From positions 62,001 through 126,000 of the forward strand of contig JADJZB010000006.1 of the NCBI GenBank assembly GCA_016719485.1: DNA of 64,000 nt, read 5' to 3'. The stretch is from Holophagales bacterium. GTDB taxonomy: Bacteria > Acidobacteriota > Thermoanaerobaculia > UBA5066. Positions 37,672 through 46,377 of this stretch are shown piece after piece. Each line of letters starts with the position of its first letter. Position 1 is the stretch's first letter. Under the pieces are notes generated by a model, which saw only the letters and a list, made by a program, of their open reading frames with translations, was not told the origin of the DNA and ran no database searches. The position numbers and the translations under genes are program-made.

Positions 37672-37942
37672 GTCAAGAGGGGATGATAAGTCGACGAGGG
37701 ACGTTTGTCTTCCGCGGGAACAATGAGACGAGTCGGCGGGCTGCCTTGCTCAGGACAAGGCGGCCGCCGTGGCATCTCACAGAGCAGGAATTCGGGCGCC
37801 ACTCAGTTGAGGCTGCCCCCGGGGCGAATCACCCTGTATTCTGGTCGGTGGACCCGGAAGAGGTTTCCGGGACGCGGTACGCGATGCGAAAGGGCCTCGG
37901 GGCGGGTCCGAGAACCCGGGAGCGGGGCCGTGAGGAGGATGA

Positions 37943-39679
37943 ATGGATTTCTCGATCAAGGTCGACCCTTCGACGTGGCAGCGCTACATCTCGGTCCCGC
38001 GGAAGGGCGAGTACGTGCTGACGGACTCCTTCCTGAACAAGGGGACGGCCTTCACGGCGCGTGAGCGGGACGAGCTCGACATCCTCGGGCTCCTGCCCCC
38101 CGCGATCTTCACGATCGAGCAGCAGCTGAAACGGACCTACGAGTCGTTCAGCGCCAAGCAGACGCCGCTCGAGAAGTACATCTACCTCGCCAGCCTCCAC
38201 GACCGCAACGAGGTCCTCTACTACCGTCTCCTCGACGAGTACCTCTACGAGATGCTCCCGGTCGTCTACACGCCGGTCGTCGGCGAGGCGTGCCAGAAGT
38301 TCTCGCACATCTTCCGGCGCGGGCGCGGCCTCTACATCGGCATCGACCAGCAGAACAACATCGAGAAGATCCTCCGCAACTACCACGCGACCGAGCCGTC
38401 GGTCATCGTCGTGACGGACGGCGAGCGGATCCTCGGCCTGGGAGACCAGGGCGCGGGCGGGATGGGAATCCCGATCGGGAAGCTCTGCCTCTACACGGCC
38501 TGCGCGGGCATCTCGCCCTACTCGACGCTCCCGATCACCCTCGACGTCGGGACGAACAACGAGGAGCGGCTCGCCGACCCGCTCTACGTCGGCCTGCGCC
38601 AGCCACGGGTCCGCGGCGCGGAGTACCAGGAGTTCATCGACAAGTTCGTCGCGGCGGTGAAGAAGGTCTTCCCGAACGTCCTCCTGCAGTGGGAGGACTT
38701 CCTCAAGGACAACGCGATCTTCCAGCTCGAGCGCTTCCGCGACGAGCTGCTCACCTTCAACGACGACATCCAGGGGACGGCGTCCGTCGTCGTCGCCGGC
38801 ATCTTCGGGGCCCTGCGCCTCACCGGCGGGAAGATGAGCGACCACCGGCTCGTCTTCGCCGGCGCCGGCGCCTCGGCGCACGGCATCGCCGAGCTCTTCG
38901 TCTCGGCGCTCGTCGAGGAGGGGATGCCGGTCGGCGAGGCCCGCAGGCGCATCTGGACCTGCGACACGAAGGGGCTCGCCGTCTCCGACCGGGCCGGGCT
39001 CGAAGGCTTCAAGAAGGAGTTCGCCAGAGACCGCGCCGAGCTGGCCGGCTGGAAGGTGGCCGACGCCGGGCGGATCTCGCTCGAGGAGACGATCGAGAAC
39101 GCGAAGCCGACGATCCTCATCGGCGTCTCGGCCACGCCGGGGACGTTCAGCGAGGCCATCGTGAAGAGGATGGCGGAGATGAACGAGCGGCCGCTCGTCT
39201 TCCCGCTCTCGAACCCGACGTCCAAGAGCGAGTGCACCGCGGAAGAGGCCGTCCGCTGGTCGGACGGCCGGGCCATCGTGGCCACGGGGAGCCCGTTCGC
39301 GCCGGTCGTCCACGACGGCGTGACGCACCGGATCGGACAGTGCAACAACGCCTTCATCTTCCCCGGCGTGGGCCTCGGGGCGTGCGTCTCCAGGGCGCGC
39401 CGTATCACCGACGGGATGTTCCTCGACGCGGCCAGGGCCCTGGCGACCCACGTCACCGAGGCCGACATCGCAGAGTCGGCCGTCTATCCGCAGATCGCGA
39501 CGATCCGCGAGTGCTCGCACTCGGTCGCGTGTGCCGTCATCAGGCGGGCGGTGAAGGAAGGGCACGCCGACCCGGACATCCTCGTCAACCTCGAGGAGAC
39601 CGTGCGGCGGGCGATGTGGTATCCGGAGTACCTGCCGATCCGGTACGAGCCGGCCGGCGGGAAAACGCCGAGACTCTGA
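37943..39679 (+). CDS. NAD(P)-dependent malic enzyme
   Basis: The 578-residue enzyme, of the long malic-enzyme class (MaeA/eukaryotic type), decarboxylates L-malate to pyruvate. Motifs: LPVVYTPVVGEACQKFSHIFR (catalytic Tyr), VVTDGERILGLGDQGAGGMGIPIGK, FNDDIQGTASVVVAG (metal site) and VFAGAGASAHGIAEL (nucleotide site). Length agrees with the 550-600-residue class. The ATG at 37943 follows GAGGAGG. The gap upstream (37672-37942, divergent to the histidine kinase) holds no gene that I can see. Confidence 0.95.
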   Translation: MDFSIKVDPSTWQRYISVPRKGEYVLTDSFLNKGTAFTARERDELDILGLLPPAIFTIEQQLKRTYESFSAKQTPLEKYIYLASLHDRNEVLYYRLLDEYLYEMLPVVYTPVVGEACQKFSHIFRRGRGLYIGIDQQNNIEKILRNYHATEPSVIVVTDGERILGLGDQGAGGMGIPIGKLCLYTACAGISPYSTLPITLDVGTNNEERLADPLYVGLRQPRVRGAEYQEFIDKFVAAVKKVFPNVLLQWEDFLKDNAIFQLERFRDELLTFNDDIQGTASVVVAGIFGALRLTGGKMSDHRLVFAGAGASAHGIAELFVSALVEEGMPVGEARRRIWTCDTKGLAVSDRAGLEGFKKEFARDRAELAGWKVADAGRISLEETIENAKPTILIGVSATPGTFSEAIVKRMAEMNERPLVFPLSNPTSKSECTAEEAVRWSDGRAIVATGSPFAPVVHDGVTHRIGQCNNAFIFPGVGLGACVSRARRITDGMFLDAARALATHVTEADIAESAVYPQIATIRECSHSVACAVIRRAVKEGHADPDILVNLEETVRRAMWYPEYLPIRYEPAGGKTPRL

Positions 39680-39736
39680 CACCCGGCGACGGCGGTCGTT
39701 CTCCCGACGGGCCGCCCTCCCCGCAATCCGATCCGG

Positions 39737-39764
39737 ACGGCCCGGCGCGTGAGCGCCGGGCCGT
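39737..39764 (+). terminator. Rho-independent-type hairpin after malic enzyme
   Basis: ACGGCCCGGCGC, GTGA loop, GCGCCGGGCCGT: a perfect 12-bp stem followed by TTCCC. It lies 58 bases after the malic enzyme stop. Confidence 0.8.
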
Positions 39765-39780
39765 TTCCCATCGGGCCTTC

Positions 39781-39900
39781 TGACGCGAGCCACTCGGCGA
39801 GGACGCCGGACGGCGCCGCGCCCCCTTTCGGCCGGAGGCTCTTCCAGTAGAACTCGTGGCCCCAGGACTGCGCGGCGTTGTTGAAGACCGGCTGTGCTCC
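39781..39900 (-). pseudogene. Superoxide dismutase fragment (Fe/Mn type)
   Basis: The minus strand reads GAQPVFNNAAQSWGHEFYWK, then SLRPKGGAAPSGVLAEWLAS. This is the core of Fe/Mn superoxide dismutase, with FNNAAQxWxHxFYW including the conserved metal-ligand His. Only about 40 of some 200 residues remain; homology ends at the malic enzyme terminator on one side and near the quinone oxidoreductase stop on the other. I see no start or stop of its own. It is a relic of a sodA/sodB gene left by deletion. Confidence 0.8.
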
Positions 39901-39919
39901 GGCGGGCGGATCGAGCCCG

Positions 39920-40891
39920 CTACGGCAGGAGGACCGTCGACCCCGTCGTCCTCCGCGCCTCGAGCGCCGTGTGCGCCGCGGCGGCCTCGCCGAGCGGGTA
40001 CGTCGCGTCGATCCGCACCTTCACCGCACCGGTTCGGAGCACGGCGAACAGGTCGGCAGCGGTCGCGAGGAGGTCCTCCCTCCGCGCCGTGTAGGTCATC
40101 AGCGTCGGGCGCGTCAGGAAGAGGGAGCCCTTCTGGGCGAGGAGGAGAGGAGAGATCGGGGCCACGGGGCCCGAAGCGTTGCCGTAGGAGACCATGAGGC
40201 CGAGCGGCCCGAGGCAGTCGAGGGACCCTTCGAAGGTGTCCTTCCCGACGGCGTCGTAGACGACGCGAACGCCGGCGCCGCCGGTGATCTCCTTCACGCG
40301 GGCAGCGAAGCTCTCGCGTGACGTGACGACGACGTGGTCGCAGCCCGCGTCGCGCGCGAGCACCGCCTTGGCCTCGGTGGAGACGGTGCCGATCACGGTC
40401 GCCCCGAGGCTCTTCGCCCACTGCGCCGCGATGAGGCCGACGCCGCCCGCGGCCGAGTGGAGGAGGATCGTCTCGCCGGCCTCGACGCGGTGCGTCCGGC
40501 GGAGCAGGTAGCGCGCCGTCATCCCCTTGAGCATCGCGGCGGCCGCGACGCGGTCGTCGACGTCCTCGGGGAGCGGGACGAGCCGGTGCGCGGGGACGAG
40601 CCGCTCCTCGGCGTAGGCGCCCACCGGGCCCGCGTAGGCGACGCGGTCGCCTGGCTTCACTTCGGAGACTCCGGCACCGATCTCCTCGACGACCCCGGCC
40701 CCCTCGGAGCCGGGAATCGCCGGGAGCGGCAACGGGTAGAGGCCCGAGCGGTGATAGGTGTCGATGAAGTTCAGGCCGATCGCGGTGTGGCGGAGGCGGA
40801 CCTCGCCGGGGCCGGGAGGGCCGACCTCGACCTCGTCCCAGCGAAGGACCTCGGGGCCGCCGGTCTGGTGGATGCGGATGGCGTGCGTCAT
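39920..40891 (-). CDS. NADPH:quinone oxidoreductase
   Basis: This 323-residue zinc-free medium-chain reductase resembles QorA. It shows LNFIDTYHRSGLYPLPLPAIPGSEGAG, KGMTARYLLRRTHRVEAG and the NADPH motif HSAAGGVGLIAAQWAK. It reduces quinones, possibly protecting against redox cycling. The ATG at 40891 opens MTHAIRIHQTGG. It lies on the same strand as the nitric oxide operon, but two perfect hairpins separate it from that operon. Confidence 0.92.
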   Translation of the reverse strand: MTHAIRIHQTGGPEVLRWDEVEVGPPGPGEVRLRHTAIGLNFIDTYHRSGLYPLPLPAIPGSEGAGVVEEIGAGVSEVKPGDRVAYAGPVGAYAEERLVPAHRLVPLPEDVDDRVAAAAMLKGMTARYLLRRTHRVEAGETILLHSAAGGVGLIAAQWAKSLGATVIGTVSTEAKAVLARDAGCDHVVVTSRESFAARVKEITGGAGVRVVYDAVGKDTFEGSLDCLGPLGLMVSYGNASGPVAPISPLLLAQKGSLFLTRPTLMTYTARREDLLATAADLFAVLRTGAVKVRIDATYPLGEAAAAHTALEARRTTGSTVLLP

Positions 40892-40923
40892 CGGATTCCT
40901 CGCGGCGAGCGTACCGCGCAAGG

Positions 40924-40950
40924 CCTCGCCTCGTACGGCACGAGGCGAGG
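40924..40950 (-). terminator. Second of two tandem hairpins
   Basis: CCTCGCCTCGT, five bases, ACGAGGCGAGG: a perfect 11-bp stem. It is met second by transcripts leaving the nitric oxide operon and lies 33 bases before the quinone oxidoreductase start, so it could also act in that leader. Confidence 0.6.
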
Positions 40951-40954
40951 GGAA

Positions 40955-40983
40955 GCCCCCGGGGACGGATCATCCCCGGGGGC
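40955..40983 (-). terminator. First of two tandem hairpins
   Basis: GCCCCCGGGGA, seven bases, TCCCCGGGGGC: a perfect 11-bp stem 19 bases after the DUF6448 gene stop. TTCC follows on the minus strand. It is the likely terminator of the ric-norB operon. Confidence 0.7.
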
Positions 40984-41002
40984 TGGGACGACACGGCCAC
41001 GG

Positions 41003-41635
41003 TCAGTCGCAGGAGTGGCCGGGGGCCTTCGGGCCGTGCGCCGCCGGCGCCGCGTGCCCCGCGGGCCCGGCGTGGACCGCTTCGACGATCGCCTTCGTGG
41101 AGTGCATCAGGTCGACGTAGGCGGCGACGTACGCCCGTCCGTCGGCCGGCGAGGCGTCCGCCTTCGCCTTCGCCGCGAGCGCGACCGCGAACTTCTCCTT
41201 CACCTTCGCCTCGGCGTGCTCGCCGACGAGCCTTGCGAAGTCGTCGACGGAACCGGCGGCGAGGGCCGACTCGAGGTTCCCGATGAAGGCGGGCTCCTTC
41301 ACGCCCCTCTTCAGGCCGGTGTAGGGGAACCCCTCGGTCTCGCGGTGGAGCCGCACGAGCGTCTCGAAGAAGGCCGTGTCGGCCAGCTGCTGTGCCTCGG
41401 GGCCGAGCTTGCGGACCGCGAGTGTCTTCTGGAACGCGTCGCGGACCGCAGGCTCCTGCGCCGCCGAGATCCACTTCAGGACGGGCGAGACGTCGGCCCT
41501 GCCGAGCGCGGCCTTCGCGTCGACGACGACGGGCCCTTCGACCGAGTCGCAGTGGGCCTCGGCCCGCGGCGCGGTGACGAGGAGTGCCGCAGCCAGCGCG
41601 GCACCGGTGATGATCTGGGAGCTTCTCCGTTTCAT
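41003..41635 (-). CDS. DUF6448 exported protein
   Basis: The 210-residue protein has a signal peptide (AALAAALLVTAPRAEA) and the family pattern: HCDSVEGPVVVDAKAALGRADV, KTLAVRKLGPEAQQLADTAFFETLVRLHR and YVAAYVDLMHSTKAIVEAV. The tail is His/Gly/Ala-rich and ends in HSCD. The N-terminal HCD and C-terminal HSCD could bind metal. Its role is unknown. It is the last gene of the operon, starting 10 bases after the NO reductase stop, so a link with nitric oxide stress is likely. Confidence 0.8.
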   Translation of the reverse strand: MKRRSSQIITGAALAAALLVTAPRAEAHCDSVEGPVVVDAKAALGRADVSPVLKWISAAQEPAVRDAFQKTLAVRKLGPEAQQLADTAFFETLVRLHRETEGFPYTGLKRGVKEPAFIGNLESALAAGSVDDFARLVGEHAEAKVKEKFAVALAAKAKADASPADGRAYVAAYVDLMHSTKAIVEAVHAGPAGHAAPAAHGPKAPGHSCD

Positions 41636-41645
41636 TTCGTTTCTC

Positions 41646-43952
41646 CTATGCGCTTTCCGGAAGCGCGTCGTCGGGTTCGTAGCCCGCGTCCTCGGCCTTC
41701 TCGTAGCTCCACCCGGTGAGGAGTCCGACGAAGAACCAGAGGAGGAAGCCGACGCCGCCGAGGAAGACCGTGTCGCCGACGATGCGGAGCCAGCGGAGCG
41801 CCTGGATCGCGGGAAGCTGGAGGAAGTCGGCGCTGCGGGCGTACCAGAGGCCGTGCTCGACGCTCGCCCAGGTCTGCGCGAGGCCGATCGGGAGGAGGCT
41901 CAGGACGACCATCAGCGCGAGGCCGACGTTCATCCCCCAGAACGCCCACTTCAGCTGCGTCTCCTTCCAGGGGCGGACGCCCGAGAGCTTGCGCGCGATG
42001 ACGAGGATCAGGCCGAGGGAGAGGAGGCCGTAGACGCCGAAGAGGGCGGTGTGGGCGTGGACGGGCGTCGTGTTGAGGCCCTGCATGTAGTAGAGGGCGA
42101 TCGGCGGGTTGATGAGGAAGCCGAAGACGCCCGCGCCGACGAGGTTCCAGAACGCGACGCCGACGAAGAAGGTGATCGGCCAGCGGTAGGCGGCCATCCA
42201 GGGAGCGGCGGACTGCAGGCGGCTCGTCCGGAACGCCTCGATGCCGATGAGCGTCAGCGGAACGACCTCGAGGGCGCTGAAGCTCGCTCCGACGGCGAGG
42301 ATGGAGACCGGCGTGCCGCTGAAGTAGAGGTGGTGGAACGTGCCGGGGATGCCGGCGAACAGGAAGAGGGCCGACGAGGCGATGACGGCCGCGCCCGCGT
42401 GCTTCTTGTCGACGAGGCCGAGCTTGGCGAAGAGGAGGGCGATCGCCGCCGTGGCGAAGACCTCGAAGAAGCCCTCGACCCAGAGGTGGACGACCCACCA
42501 GCGCCAGTACTCCATGACGGAGAGGTGCGTCTTGGCGGTGAAGAAGAAGCCGGCGCCGTAGAGGAGGCCGATGGCGGTCGTGGCGCCCGTGAACATCAGG
42601 ACGAGCGAGCGGGCGTCGTCGCGGCGGCGCGCGGCCGGGAGGATGGCCCGGAGCATCAGGACGAGCCACAGGACGAGGCCGACGAAGAGGGCGATCTGCC
42701 AGACGCGCCCGAGGTCGACGTACTCGTAGCCCTGGTGGCCGAGCCAGAAGCTCAGGTCGAGGGGGAGGACCTGATGGATCGCGAGGTACTCGCCCGTGAG
42801 CGACCCGGCGACGACGAGGAGGAGCGCGCCCCAGAGGACGTTCACGCCGAGGCGCTGGAACTTCGGCTCGTGCCCCCCGACGATCGGGGCGAGGAAGAGG
42901 CCCGCCGCGAGGAAGGCGGTCGCGATCCAGAAGACGCCCGTCTGGACGTGCCAGGTACGCGTCAGGGCGTAGGGGAGCCACTGTCCGATCGGAAGGCCGA
43001 ACAGCGCCTGCCCCTCGACCGTGTAGTGCGCGGTGAGCGCGCCGAGGCCGACCTGGACGGCGAGGAGGGCGAGGACGGTGCCGACGTACTTGCCGCAGGC
43101 GCGCATCGAGGGGGTGAGCGCGAGGCCCGCGAAGGGGTCCGTGGCCGGCGGTGTCACCGGTGGCTCCGGCTTCTCGCGGAAGGCGCTCCACCAGACGACC
43201 GCTCCGACGCCCGCGAGGAGGAGGGCGATCGAGACGAGCGACCAGACGACGTTCGCCCCCGACGGGACGTTCTCGACGAGCGGCTCGTGCGGCCAGTTGT
43301 TCGTGTAGGTGATCGACTGCCCGGGCCGCTCGGTCGTGGCGGCCCAGCTCGTCCAGAAGAAGAAGGCCGTCAGCGCCTTTCTCCGGCTGGCGTCGGGGAC
43401 GGTCGACTCCGACATCGCGTAGTCCTGCCGGAGCGTCTTCAGCCCGGGGGCGCCGCCGTAGAGGGCGTCGTAGTGGGCGGCGACGCGCTTCATCGCCTCG
43501 GCCCGCTCGGCCGTGATCGTGACGGTTCCCGTGGCGGCGTCGAACGTGTTCGCCCGCATCTCGCGGACGAGCCCCGCGCGAAGCGCGGCCTGGCGGTCGG
43601 GGGAGAGCGAGGCGAAGTCCTTCGCCCCTTCGTTCTCGGCCCGCACGTCGAGGAGCGCCGTCGCCTCGCGGTGCAGCTGGTCGGCCGTCCAGTCGGGAGC
43701 CTGGTAGGCGCCGTGGCCCCAGATCGAGCCGAGCTGCTGGCCGCCGGCGGACTGCCAGACCTGCTGGCCCGTGAGGATGTCGTCCTTCGTCATCAACGTG
43801 ACGCCTTCGGTCGTGACGACGCTCTCGGGAATCGGCGGGGCCTGTCGGTAGACCTCGCGCCCGAAGAAGCCGAGGACGAGGAACGTGAAGAGGAGCGTGC
43901 CTCCGAGAAGCGCCCAGCGGCGGTTGTCGTTGCCCGGGGTGGTCGTGCTCAT
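41646..43952 (-). CDS. norB: Quinol-dependent nitric oxide reductase (qNOR)
   Basis: This 768-residue protein fuses the NorC-like periplasmic domain (residues ~40-220) to the 12-helix haem-copper-type NorB core, as in qNOR. It reduces 2 NO to N2O with quinol electrons. Signatures: LTGQQVWQSAGGQQLGSIWGHG (N-terminal domain), TRTWHVQTGVFWIATA, the FeB region HLWVEGFFEVFATA and GIPGTFHHLYFSGTP (haem and FeB histidines). The ATG is at 43952. It is 14 bases downstream of ric and upstream of the DUF6448 gene: a detoxification operon, with no other denitrification genes in view. Confidence 0.97.
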   Translation of the reverse strand: MSTTTPGNDNRRWALLGGTLLFTFLVLGFFGREVYRQAPPIPESVVTTEGVTLMTKDDILTGQQVWQSAGGQQLGSIWGHGAYQAPDWTADQLHREATALLDVRAENEGAKDFASLSPDRQAALRAGLVREMRANTFDAATGTVTITAERAEAMKRVAAHYDALYGGAPGLKTLRQDYAMSESTVPDASRRKALTAFFFWTSWAATTERPGQSITYTNNWPHEPLVENVPSGANVVWSLVSIALLLAGVGAVVWWSAFREKPEPPVTPPATDPFAGLALTPSMRACGKYVGTVLALLAVQVGLGALTAHYTVEGQALFGLPIGQWLPYALTRTWHVQTGVFWIATAFLAAGLFLAPIVGGHEPKFQRLGVNVLWGALLLVVAGSLTGEYLAIHQVLPLDLSFWLGHQGYEYVDLGRVWQIALFVGLVLWLVLMLRAILPAARRRDDARSLVLMFTGATTAIGLLYGAGFFFTAKTHLSVMEYWRWWVVHLWVEGFFEVFATAAIALLFAKLGLVDKKHAGAAVIASSALFLFAGIPGTFHHLYFSGTPVSILAVGASFSALEVVPLTLIGIEAFRTSRLQSAAPWMAAYRWPITFFVGVAFWNLVGAGVFGFLINPPIALYYMQGLNTTPVHAHTALFGVYGLLSLGLILVIARKLSGVRPWKETQLKWAFWGMNVGLALMVVLSLLPIGLAQTWASVEHGLWYARSADFLQLPAIQALRWLRIVGDTVFLGGVGFLLWFFVGLLTGWSYEKAEDAGYEPDDALPESA

Positions 43953-43966
43953 CGTTTCCTTTCGAA

Positions 43967-44644
43967 TCACAGCTCCGCGCAGAGCGCGCGGCGGAAGAGG
44001 ACGTTGTTCTCGAGGTGGACGTGCTCCATCACCTCGGCCTCGAGCTCGTCGAGGCGGAGGTAGAGGGCGCGCCAGGTCGTGCAGGCCTCGGCCGGAGGGA
44101 CGAGGTCCGTCGTCAGTGCGCGGGTCTTCTGGAGGGCGAGGGCGACGTCCTCGTGCTCGCGCTCGAGGGCGAAGACCTGGGCCGAGGGCTGGCCGCCCCG
44201 GCCGGAGAGGATCATCGGGAAGAGCCCCTGCTCCTCCTTGTCGAGGTGGTCGAGGAGGGTCTGCGAGAGGGTGTCCACGTGCGCGGCGAGACCCCGCGGG
44301 ACGCTCTCCTTTTCCGCGTGGACCCCTTCGACCTTGCGCGCCATCTGGAGGAGGAGCGGCAGCTCCGTCCGGAGGCGCGCGTGGTAGTAGTCCACGATCC
44401 GCCCGACGATCTCTGGAAGGGGCCGGTCGAACCAGCTCTCCGCGTCCGCCGCCGTCCTGGCTTCGGCAGCGACCTCGGAGAGGAGCGTGCCCGCGTCGAG
44501 GCCGCGCTCGGCGCAGGCTTCGGAGACGGGGCGGCGCCCGTGACAGCAGTAGTCGAGGCCGTGGCGGCGGAAGACGCGGGAAGCGGAGGGGTAGGCGACC
44601 GCGAGATCGGCGAGGGTCGATTCGGGCTGCAGCGGGGTGTTCAT
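43967..44644 (-). CDS. ric: RIC di-iron repair protein (YtfE/ScdA/DnrN)
   Basis: This 225-residue protein repairs iron-sulfur clusters damaged by NO or peroxide. The N-terminal DUF542-type segment has FRRHGLDYCCHGRRPVSEAC, and a hemerythrin-like domain follows with Fe ligands in DYYHARLRTELP, HVDTLSQTLLDHLDKEEQGLF, EREHEDV and VMEHVHLENNVLF. The ATG at 44644 has GGAGG upstream. It is the first gene of the norB operon and lies directly behind the -24/-12 promoter. Confidence 0.95.
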   Translation of the reverse strand: MNTPLQPESTLADLAVAYPSASRVFRRHGLDYCCHGRRPVSEACAERGLDAGTLLSEVAAEARTAADAESWFDRPLPEIVGRIVDYYHARLRTELPLLLQMARKVEGVHAEKESVPRGLAAHVDTLSQTLLDHLDKEEQGLFPMILSGRGGQPSAQVFALEREHEDVALALQKTRALTTDLVPPAEACTTWRALYLRLDELEAEVMEHVHLENNVLFRRALCAEL

Positions 44645-44666
44645 GACGGCCTCCGGCAACCCACTT

Positions 44667-44682
44667 CGCACGCGGCGTGCCG
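44667..44682 (-). promoter_or_regulatory. Sigma-54 promoter of ric-norB
   Basis: On the minus strand GACGGCACG carries the -24 GG (44681-44680). The -12 GC (44669-44668) in GTGCGAAG follows exactly ten bases later. The predicted start leaves a short leader that contains GGAGG before the ric ATG. An imperfect NorR-like symmetry, GTCA then nine bases then TGAC (44682-44698), sits immediately upstream. Confidence 0.7.
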
Positions 44683-44724
44683 TCAGCGAACGTATGACAG
44701 GCCAATGAGTTGAAAACCTGTGTT

Positions 44725-46325
44725 ATGAGGTTCGCAGCAGGGGGTGTCGTGGAATTCGCAACGACGTCATCGACATCGCAACGGACGGACGCCCTCGAGG
44801 TTCTCCTCGAGATCGGGCGAGACCTGACGGCTTCCCTCGGATCGCTCGACCGGTACGAGCGCCTGCTCGTCGCGGTGAGGCGGATCCTCCCGTTCGACGC
44901 GGCGTGCCTCCTGCGGCTCCAGGGGACGAGCTCGTGCCCCTGGCCGCTCACGGTCTCGTCCCGGCGGCCCTGGAGAGGCCGTATCCCCGGCACCGGCATC
45001 CCCGCCTCGACGCGATCCTGCGCGCTCCGGCGCCGATCCTCTTCCCCCACGACTCGGCGCTCCCGGACCCCTTCGACGGCCTCCTCACCGCCGACCCTCA
45101 CGCGCTCGAGCGGATTCACGCCTGCCTCGGTTGCCCGCTCACGTCGGGCGGTGAGGTCGTCGGGGCGCTGACGGCGGACGCCCTCGACCCGCACGCCTTC
45201 GACGGCCTGGACGCCCGCCTCCTCGCCACGCTCGGCGCGCTCGCCGGCGCGGCGCTCCGGACCGCGACCCTGATCGAGGCGCTCGAGCGGCGGGCCGAAC
45301 GCGGAACACGGGTCGCGCGCGAGCTGCAGCGGAGTGCCGACGAATCGAGCGGCGCCGCCATCCTCGGAACGAGCGCGGCCATCGGCACCCTGCTGTCGGA
45401 GATCTCGGTCGTCGCCGCCTCGGACCTTCCGGTCCTCGTCACGGGCGAGACGGGCGTCGGAAAGGAGCTCGTCGCCCGGCAGGTCCACGCCCTCTCGCGC
45501 CGCCACGAGGAGGCGCTCATCCACGTGAACTGCGCCGCGCTCCCCGAGTCGATCGCCGAGAGCGAGCTCTTCGGCCACGCGGCCGGGGCCTTCACGGGAG
45601 CCGTGCGCGACCGGGCGGGGAAGTTCGAGGTGGCCGACGGCGGCTCGCTCTTCCTCGACGAGATCGGCGAGCTCCCGCTCTCGCTGCAGCCGAAGCTCCT
45701 GCGCGCGCTCCAGCAGGGGGAGATCCAGCGGATCGGGTCCGACCGGCTCCACCGGGTCGACGTGAGGATCATCGCCGCGACGAACCGGGACCTCCTGGCG
45801 GAAGTGGAGCGGGGCCGCTTCCGGGCGGACCTCTACCACCGGCTCGCGGTCTATCCGATCCGCGTCCCGGCGCTGCGCGAGCGGCGGGAGGACATCCCTC
45901 TGCTGGCCACGCACTTCGCCGACTCGACCCGGCGCCGGCTCGGTCTCGGGCCTCTCAGGCTCGGCGAGGAGGTGCGGGCAAGGCTCGCCGCGGCCGACTG
46001 GCCGGGCAACGTGAGGGAGCTGGAGAACGTCGTCAGCCGGGCCGTCCTGAGGGCCGCGGCCGGCAAGCCCCCGGGCGCTCCGATCGTCGTCGGCCTCGAG
46101 CACGTCGACGTCGCTCCGGGCGCCGTGCGCGAGGAGGCCATCTCCGTCGCCGCGCTCCCCCCGGCCGGCGGACCTCTGCGGGAACGGGTGGAAGAGTTCG
46201 AGCGCGGGCTCATCCGCGAGGCGGTGGAGCGGCACGGGGGAAACCAGGCTGCCGCGGCGCGCGAGCTCGGGATGCACCGCGCGAACCTCCACCACCTGGC
46301 GCGACGGCTCGGGCTGAAGGGGTGA
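44725..46325 (+). CDS. norR: NorR-type sigma-54 activator (one-base frameshift)
   Basis: About 533 residues after correction. The N-terminal GAF domain would bind NO through non-haem iron. It runs from MRFAAGGVVEF to CLLRLQG in one frame and resumes as DELVPLAAHGLVPAAL in the next. The central AAA+ domain has GETGVGKELVAR, GAFTGA and LFLDEIGELP. The C-terminal Fis-type helix-turn-helix is GGNQAAAARELGMHRANLHHLARRL. One G missing from the run at 44922-44925 would restore the frame. The GAFTGA loop shows it activates sigma-54. It is divergent from ric-norB, whose promoter has a -24/-12 form. A TTG at 44710 is an alternative start. Confidence 0.88.
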
Positions 46326-46377
46326 CGTCTCAACGACGAGCGCCCGGGGCACCTCCGGCTGCGTCGGGAGCACCCCG

